Part shown: positions 34,215 through 38,642 of the stretch, piece by piece | Layout of the letters: every line of letters begins with the position of its first letter | Numbering within the stretch: the stretch's first letter is position 1 | Source of the DNA: a bacterium | GTDB taxonomy: Bacteria; Cyanobacteriota; Vampirovibrionia; Gastranaerophilales; Gastranaerophilaceae | NCBI GenBank assembly: GCA_017482685.1 | Contig: JAFUMP010000040.1 | Span: 1 to 38,642, forward strand | Direction of reading: 5' to 3' | Length of the DNA: 38,642 bases | The notes under the pieces: model-generated | What the model saw: only the letters and a program-made list of their open reading frames with translations | What the model was told of the DNA's origin: nothing | The model's database searches: none | Translations under genes and position numbers: made by a program

Positions 34215-35562
34215 TTTTATTTTATCTCAATTAAATGAAGGCTACCTAGTAGGCGGATCTGTTCGTGATGCATTAATGGGTAAACCTTTTGTGGATAGAG
34301 ATATTGCAATAAAAAATGCTGAATTTTTTGCAAAAAAAATGGCCGAAAAATTTAATGCTACATTTATTGAATTAGATCCTGAGTATAAAATATATAGACT
34401 GGTTTTAGAGGATAAAGTAAATTATTTAGATATCTCTGAAATCCAAGGAGCTGATATACTTGAAGATTTAAGTAGACGTGATTTTACGATGAATGCAATC
34501 GCAATTAACCTTACAAATAACGAAATTATTGACCCATATAATGGCCAAGCAGATATAAAAAATGAGGTTATTCAACATATTAAAGAATCTAATTTTTCAG
34601 ACGATCCATTAAGAATTTTAAGAGCTTTCAGATTTGCTTCAACAACAGGGTTTGAGCTATCAAAAAAAACTAAAGCTTGTATTAAAAAACATAAAGACCT
34701 TTTATTTATCCCTGCAAAAGAGAGAATTAATTACGAATTAATGAAATTATTTGGCGGGAGTAAATGTAGTAAAGTTTTATTAGAGATGGATGAATTTGGT
34801 ATTTTAGAAGAGCTTTTTCCTCAAGTTAAAGAAATGAAAAAAGTTACACCAAACACTCATCATCATTTGGATTTATTTCATCACGTAGTTGAGACAGTTA
34901 GAAATATAGAAGAATTGTATTTAAACGCAACTGAAGCTGAACAAGAACATCTGGATACGATTGATTTTGGAGGATTTCCGAGAATAAATCATGTGAAACT
35001 TGCAGGATTTTTGCACGATATTGGAAAATTTTCTACTTGGACAATAGAAGAATCTGGTAGGCATAGATTTATTAAGCATGATGATGTTGGAGCAAAAATA
35101 TGTGTTCCATACTTGCGCAATATGAAGTTTTCAAAGAAACAAATTGAATATATTTCAACAATGATTAAAACTCATATTTATCCTTCAAACGTAATTGATG
35201 CACCAGATTTGAATGATAAAGTCATGATGCGCTATCTTCGTAAAATGGGGAGAAATGTAATAGATAATATAATATTAGCTAAAGCAGATAGATTATCCGC
35301 TCGTGGCGAAGCTATTACAGAAGAAATAATTATGGCAAATCTTAGTGGCTTAGATAAATTACTCAATTTTTATTTTGAAAAACGTGATACGTTAAAGCCT
35401 TTGCCAAAACTTTTAGACGGTATTGAGATAATGAAAATTAAGGGGTTAAAACAGTCGCCAATATTAGGTGAAATAATAACAGCTCTTAAAGAAGCTCAAA
35501 TAAATGGAGAAATTAACACCAAAGAAGAAGCGATTAATTTTGTAATTGAATACAAAATTTAA
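34198..35562 (+). CDS. cca: CCA-adding enzyme / tRNA nucleotidyltransferase with HD domain
   Basis: Adds or repairs the 3' CCA of tRNAs. The class II nucleotidyltransferase head shows G-G-S-V-R-D (19-24) and the acidic pair D33-R-D35. S-R-R-D-F-T-M-N-A-I-A-I and D-D-P-L-R-I-L-R-A-F-R-F follow, the latter lying in the template region. An HD phosphohydrolase-type domain (L-A-G-F-L-H-D-I-G-K) fills the C-terminal half. The 454 residues agree with HD-bearing members. AGGAG within rsmE is the ribosome site. A tRNA-Ser gene follows after 64 bases. Two of the three tRNA genes in the window lack an encoded CCA, so such an enzyme is needed. Confidence 0.95.
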   Translation: MNLKDDFILSQLNEGYLVGGSVRDALMGKPFVDRDIAIKNAEFFAKKMAEKFNATFIELDPEYKIYRLVLEDKVNYLDISEIQGADILEDLSRRDFTMNAIAINLTNNEIIDPYNGQADIKNEVIQHIKESNFSDDPLRILRAFRFASTTGFELSKKTKACIKKHKDLLFIPAKERINYELMKLFGGSKCSKVLLEMDEFGILEELFPQVKEMKKVTPNTHHHLDLFHHVVETVRNIEELYLNATEAEQEHLDTIDFGGFPRINHVKLAGFLHDIGKFSTWTIEESGRHRFIKHDDVGAKICVPYLRNMKFSKKQIEYISTMIKTHIYPSNVIDAPDLNDKVMMRYLRKMGRNVIDNIILAKADRLSARGEAITEEIIMANLSGLDKLLNFYFEKRDTLKPLPKLLDGIEIMKIKGLKQSPILGEIITALKEAQINGEINTKEEAINFVIEYKI

Positions 35563-35626
35563 AAAAACTCTTTACATTTAATTTTGTTTAGTATAATATA
35601 AATTTTGTTACCAATTGAATAACTTT

Positions 35627-35716
35627 GGAGGAGTGCCAGAGCGGTTGATTGGAGCGGTCTTGAAAACCGTCGTACGTGCGAGCGTACCGTGGGTTCGAAT
35701 CCCACCTCCTCCTCCA
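35627..35716 (+). tRNA. tRNA-Ser (anticodon TGA)
   Basis: The acceptor stem is GGAGGAG/CTCCTCC. The anticodon loop is CTTGAAA, giving TGA, and there is a long variable arm (CGTACGTGCGAGCGTACC region), the mark of class II tRNAs. The T loop is TTCGAAT. TCCA at 35713-35716 means a U discriminator plus encoded CCA, which differs from the G discriminator usual for tRNA-Ser. Confidence 0.95.
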
Positions 35717-35720
35717 TTTA

Positions 35721-35752
35721 AAAAGCCCAAACCATAGAGGTCTCGGGCTTTT
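35721..35752 (+). terminator. Terminator after tRNA-Ser
   Basis: AAAAGCCC and GGGCTTTT form the outer stem around a 16-base loop in which ACC/GGT can pair as well. A short T-rich stretch follows. Confidence 0.75.
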
Positions 35753-35831
35753 CTTATTAAGTACTGTGTCCATATTGTGTCTACTCATTGTCTTGCTGGT
35801 TGAGAATTTTTGACTGCAAAATGAGAAATTT

Positions 35832-35966
35832 TTGTATTTTTTTGTCCGTTTTGCTCGGAAGTATTTTTCGTCATTGCGAGGGCGAAAGCTCGAAGCAATC
35901 TAGTTGTATTTTATTGTCCGTTTTGCTTGGAAGTAAAACTTTGTAAGTTGGGCATACTTGCCCAAC
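35832..35966. repeat. Direct-repeat pair plus hairpins downstream of tRNA-Ser
   Basis: Two 32-base copies (35832-35863 and 35904-35935), both containing TTGTCCGTTTTGCT, differ at two positions. Between them lies CGTCATTGCGAGGGCG, which continues to AGCAATCTAG and looks like a widespread intergenic repeat type. GTTGGGCA-TACT-TGCCCAAC (35947-35966) is a further hairpin. There is no open reading frame of merit between 35717 and 36288. Confidence 0.75.
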
Positions 35967-36004
35967 AACACTAAATCGTAGCGGTTGGAAGTGTGCTGAA
36001 AATC

Positions 36005-36190
36005 AAAATCCAAACTGGACGAAAACGGACTTTTATTGGACTCAAATTTCTAAAATGTCACCCCGTACTTGATACGGGGTCGCATAAGCTAGTCCTTGCG
36101 ATTGCGGGTCAAGCCCGCAATGACGGCTTTTTCCCTTGCAAGTGGAGGGGATTTGAGCTAAGTCCATAAAAAGTCCTGTTTGGGAATTTT
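36005..36190. mobile_element. MITE-like element, left copy
   Basis: The left end (36005-36046, starting AAAATCCAAACTGGAC) is the approximate inverted complement of the right end (36152-36190, AGTCCATAAAAAGTCC to GGGAATTTT). The interior has two perfect hairpins, ACCCCGTA/TACGGGGT (36060-36080) and ATTGCGGG/CCCGCAAT (36101-36121). No transposase is encoded, so it would be non-autonomous. No target duplication was identified. Confidence 0.6.
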
Positions 36191-36216
36191 GATAGGGATA
36201 AATAAAAAGTCATAGG

Positions 36217-36265
36217 TTGGCAATACTATGCCAATTATAAAAAACGTCGGCTTGGTAAAGCCGAC
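36217..36265. repeat. Two hairpins following the left element
   Basis: TTGGCA/TGCCAA (36217-36234) and GTCGGCTT/AAGCCGAC (36246-36265). The first and the start of the second recur in the same order after the right element at 38600-38642. Confidence 0.75.
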
Positions 36266-36288
36266 CTATTTACTATCAAAATGTCTTA

Positions 36289-36699
36289 CTACAGAGGTCT
36301 ATGCATTCTAAAAGAATCAACTTCTTCTGCTTTTTGAGCATTTGCTTTAACTAATGTCTTAATATGTTCTACAAGAGATTTAGAATCTAGATTGTCAGGA
36401 ATAGTATGAGTACTAGCTAATTCTTTTGACCAAGTTGTACTACCGCCTTTAAAAAAATGAAAAGTTCTATCGTATATATTCATAATAACATTATTCGTTT
36501 GTTTACTTTTATCCATAGTAAATTCAACTTCTCTTGAGACATTTCTAGCAGCTCTACCAATTGTATCTGCAGCTTTGATTAATGTGTCTTTTATATCTGC
36601 ATTTGTAATCTCATTTAATTTAACACATGCTATATTTTTACTATGCCTCTCGGCTATTTTCTTAAGAATATTATTTCTACAAATAGGTAATACTTTCAT
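36289..36699 (-). CDS. Hypothetical protein (136 aa), partner of the protease-like gene
   Basis: No family recognised. It is a basic-to-neutral soluble protein with helices near the N-terminus (A-D-I-K-D-T-L-I-K-A-A-D-T-I-G-R-A-A) and C-terminus (L-V-E-H-I-K-T-L-V-K-A-N-A-Q-K-A-E). A middle beta part (V-I-M-N-I-Y-D-R-T-F-H-F-F) joins them. There is no signal peptide. AAAGGGG precedes the ATG. It is divergent from the protease-like gene, and both lie between the two repeat elements. It might be an antidote or regulator of its neighbour, which is only inferred from the arrangement. Confidence 0.65.
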   Translation of the reverse strand: MKVLPICRNNILKKIAERHSKNIACVKLNEITNADIKDTLIKAADTIGRAARNVSREVEFTMDKSKQTNNVIMNIYDRTFHFFKGGSTTWSKELASTHTIPDNLDSKSLVEHIKTLVKANAQKAEEVDSFRMHRPL

Positions 36700-36838
36700 T
36701 TTAACCCCTTTCTATTTACTATAATAAAACTCCAAAATAATTAATTTGCCATTCTAAGTAACAATTCTTAACATTGTATCAATTTTATATATGAAAATAA
36801 CTTTATATAAATATATGGGAAATTAGGAGTTATTTTAC

Positions 36839-38230
36839 ATGGCGAATGTCATTATAAGTGCCTTAACTAAAGCTGAACGACTAGCTCGATATAAAATGTC
36901 TAGCACTAATGTTGTAACAGAAGCTATTACAACATTAGTTAATGGTGCTGATGACGCTGCTAAACAAGCTCAACGCTTAGCACGAAAAGCTAAGTATAAT
37001 AGCCAGTTTCAATCTAATCCAAATGTTGATACTTTTGTAAGAGAATCAACAACAATACAAGCAGGAAAAGTAAATCCTGTTATTACTCCAAGTAGAGTAA
37101 TAGCAAGTAAGGTTCCTTTAGTTAAACTCGACAGTAAAGAAATGGCATTCTTTAGTGAAAACCTTAAAGGAGTTAAGCCAAATGATATTGAACAAGCTGT
37201 TAGTGAAATATTAGCCTTAGAAAATGTAAATGGCTTAACTGGATTTACACGTAAACTGGGGCATAAATCTGCATATAGTACAAGAGCATTATTAGAAGCT
37301 AGGTTTAATGACCCACAAAGATATGATGAAATACTGACTTTAATAAGATTAAATAAAGAAGGGAAAATTAAATATTTTCCTAGTTTTGTAATGCCAAATG
37401 GTAAAACCAATCCTTTAGTTAAACAGGATATGGAAGCAATATTGAGTGGCAAAAACTATTACGAACAATTTTCAAGATTAGAACCTACAGAAATTCTAGC
37501 TAAAACTAAACTCGGAGATGTATTCTCTGTTGGGGATAAGATGTATGTTAGAGATGTAAGTGGCTACATACCCCTTAAAATGGATAAAAAGACCTATGAA
37601 TTATTATTTCCACCAGTTGATAGATATGCAATGGCACAAGGAGCTTCGCAAAACTGTGGAGCAATAGCTGTTATTAATAACATGGTACAAGTACCTTCTA
37701 ATCGAGTAAAGTTGTTACAACTATATGAACAGAACGGAAATAAAGTAACAGTACACGCATTGGGTGATACAACAAGTAGAATGACTTTTGACTTGAATGA
37801 CCTTAAATCTTTAGATGATGGAATTCTTTCAGATACCTCCTATGGTTTAAAGATGTTGGAACGAAAAGGTCAATTGGCAGGTGGAAGAACTGGCTATTCT
37901 CCACCAAGTTACACGGAACGAACAGAAACATTCTTTGTTCCAAATATTAATAAAACGCAAATTGAATACATGAGTGATACACCTTTATTTATTAGCAAGC
38001 AACAAGTCGAAAGAGAGCTTGCGACAATAGGTAATGGACGAACTTTTGTTACTGGTGGAGGAGGTAATTATGCCTTAGGTACTGGCGATAACCATTGGTG
38101 CTCTGTATATGATTACAAAAACGGCACTATAAGATTTGCGAATCCGAATGCAACTGCTGATTATAAAGATGTACCAATATCGGAGTTTATTGATGATTAT
38201 CTAGGTATCGGTGTTTTTCATAATCACTAA
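36839..38230 (+). CDS. Predicted calpain-like (papain-fold) cysteine protease (463 aa)
   Basis: The C-terminal half carries a cysteine-protease-like triad. M-A-Q-G-A-S-Q-N-C-G-A-I-A-V-I-N places Gln267 (oxyanion hole) six residues before Cys273, as in the Q-G-x-x-G-x-C-W calpain signature. G-D-N-H-W-C-S-V gives His419. R-F-A-N-P-N gives Asn435-Pro, matching the N-P motif after the His in this clan. The first 260 residues are helical and unknown, with no signal peptide or membrane helix, and may be a targeting or inhibitory region. AGGAG precedes the ATG. AACTTTATATAAATA lies upstream. An effector, toxin or processing protease is possible; the function is not known. Confidence 0.72.
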   Translation: MANVIISALTKAERLARYKMSSTNVVTEAITTLVNGADDAAKQAQRLARKAKYNSQFQSNPNVDTFVRESTTIQAGKVNPVITPSRVIASKVPLVKLDSKEMAFFSENLKGVKPNDIEQAVSEILALENVNGLTGFTRKLGHKSAYSTRALLEARFNDPQRYDEILTLIRLNKEGKIKYFPSFVMPNGKTNPLVKQDMEAILSGKNYYEQFSRLEPTEILAKTKLGDVFSVGDKMYVRDVSGYIPLKMDKKTYELLFPPVDRYAMAQGASQNCGAIAVINNMVQVPSNRVKLLQLYEQNGNKVTVHALGDTTSRMTFDLNDLKSLDDGILSDTSYGLKMLERKGQLAGGRTGYSPPSYTERTETFFVPNINKTQIEYMSDTPLFISKQQVERELATIGNGRTFVTGGGGNYALGTGDNHWCSVYDYKNGTIRFANPNATADYKDVPISEFIDDYLGIGVFHNH

Positions 38231-38431
38231 GGGATTGTTCATGGTTAATAATAGATTTTAATCAAATATATAATTAACAGGGGTAACCTATTGTTGATAC
38301 TTAAGCTTTCTTATTCTTAGTTTGTAGGTTGGGTGTAACCCAACAAAAATTATCAAACCCACTGTTCTTTCTTCTTAAACCAAGTGTCAAAATACACTAG
38401 TTCTTGCCGACTTTAAATGGTCGGAAATTTA
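38231..38431. other. Non-coding stretch with hairpins
   Basis: GTTGGGT-GTA-ACCCAAC (38328-38344) and CCGAC/GTCGG (38407-38424) are hairpins of the same type as those on the other side of the module. No convincing terminator directly follows the protease-like gene, and no gene was seen. Confidence 0.6.
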
Positions 38432-38574
38432 AAAATCCAAACTGGATGAAAACGGACTTTTAATGGACTCAAAATTCCATATCACCCCACCTTTATCCTC
38501 CCCGTCCAGGGAGGAAACCTAGGCTAATTCTACATTTACCCCTAAGTCCATAAAAAGTCCAATTTGGAAATTTT
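38432..38574. mobile_element. MITE-like element, right copy
   Basis: The left end (38432-38473) matches 36005-36046 with two differences in 42 bases. The right end contains AGTCCATAAAAAGTCC, as at 36161-36176, and ends TTTGGAAATTTT. The interior (38474-38541) is shorter and different from the left copy. Terminal inverted repeats without a transposase fit a non-autonomous element. Confidence 0.6.
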
Positions 38575-38598
38575 GAAGGAGTAAATAAAAAATTATAG

Positions 38599-38642
38599 GT
38601 TGGCATTACTATGCCAACTACAAATAAAGTCGGCTTTGTAAA
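38599..38642. repeat. Hairpin repeat at the window end
   Basis: GTTGGCA-TTACTA-TGCCAAC (38599-38617), then GTCGGCTT (38629-38636), repeat the order found at 36217-36253. The copy runs off the window. Confidence 0.7.

Noticed and set aside
35588-35788. Minus-strand frame of 66 residues across tRNA-Ser (R-W-D-S-N-P-R-Y type)
   Set aside because: It is the reverse translation of the tRNA-Ser gene and its terminator, a well-known false protein.
35627-38642. A prophage or integrative element inserted at tRNA-Ser
   Set aside because: No integrase gene and no second copy of the tRNA 3' end were found. The flanking repeats are unrelated to the tRNA.

Overview
The window looks like a chromosomal segment of an AT-rich, anaerobic, flagellated bacterium. 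My best guess is a gut member of the non-photosynthetic cyanobacterial relatives (Vampirovibrionia / Candidatus Gastranaerophilales). The reasons are the strongly AT-rich coding style, pyruvate phosphate dikinase, a flavodiiron protein next to rubredoxin, a protein built of ClpC-type N domains, and hypothetical proteins that begin with an 'N-F-Q-(A/G)-K-I' motif that I associate from memory with that group. The lineage is an inference and no search was run. The standard code applies: TGA is a normal stop (for example at 6908-6910 and 16165-16167).

Layout. 1-354: GC-richer 32-bp direct repeats cut by the window edge, then tRNA-Thr. 355-9661: GH38 alpha-mannosidase, a small unknown gene, ppdK, two unknown genes (one with the N-F-Q-A-K-I tag) and secA. 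9719-14005: a tagged coiled-coil membrane protein and a TPR protein on the minus strand, a Gly/Cys/His-rich protein on the plus strand and a small minus-strand gene. 14278-15333: flagellin with a structured leader and a strong terminator. 15425-20728 (minus): SpoU-type rRNA methyltransferase overlapping an M24 aminopeptidase, a parvulin, then the translation/secretion cluster rpmG-tRNA-Trp-secE-nusG-rplK-rplA, whose spacers carry low-complexity inverted repeats. 20957-21799: aroE.

21894-28852: a compact, mostly overlapping gene string: a 531-residue unknown, ruvX, a DUF1292 protein, a triple Clp-N-domain protein without an ATPase, tilS, hpt, a flavodiiron protein interrupted by an in-frame TGA, and rubredoxin. 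A promoter overlapping a 17-bp palindrome precedes it and a clean terminator ends it. 28961-33476: a secreted unknown, a DUF378 membrane protein, a Cys-rich small protein overlapping a secreted GHL10-type glycosidase, and a MATE transporter. 33483-35716: rsmE overlapping the CCA-adding enzyme gene, then tRNA-Ser.

35717-38642 is accessory DNA. Two MITE-like elements with related inverted ends (36005-36190 and 38432-38574), each followed by the same hairpin, bracket a two-gene module: a 136-residue unknown and a divergent 463-residue protein with a calpain-like cysteine-protease signature. This module, the interrupted flavodiiron gene and the ATPase-less triple Clp-N protein are the most interesting parts.
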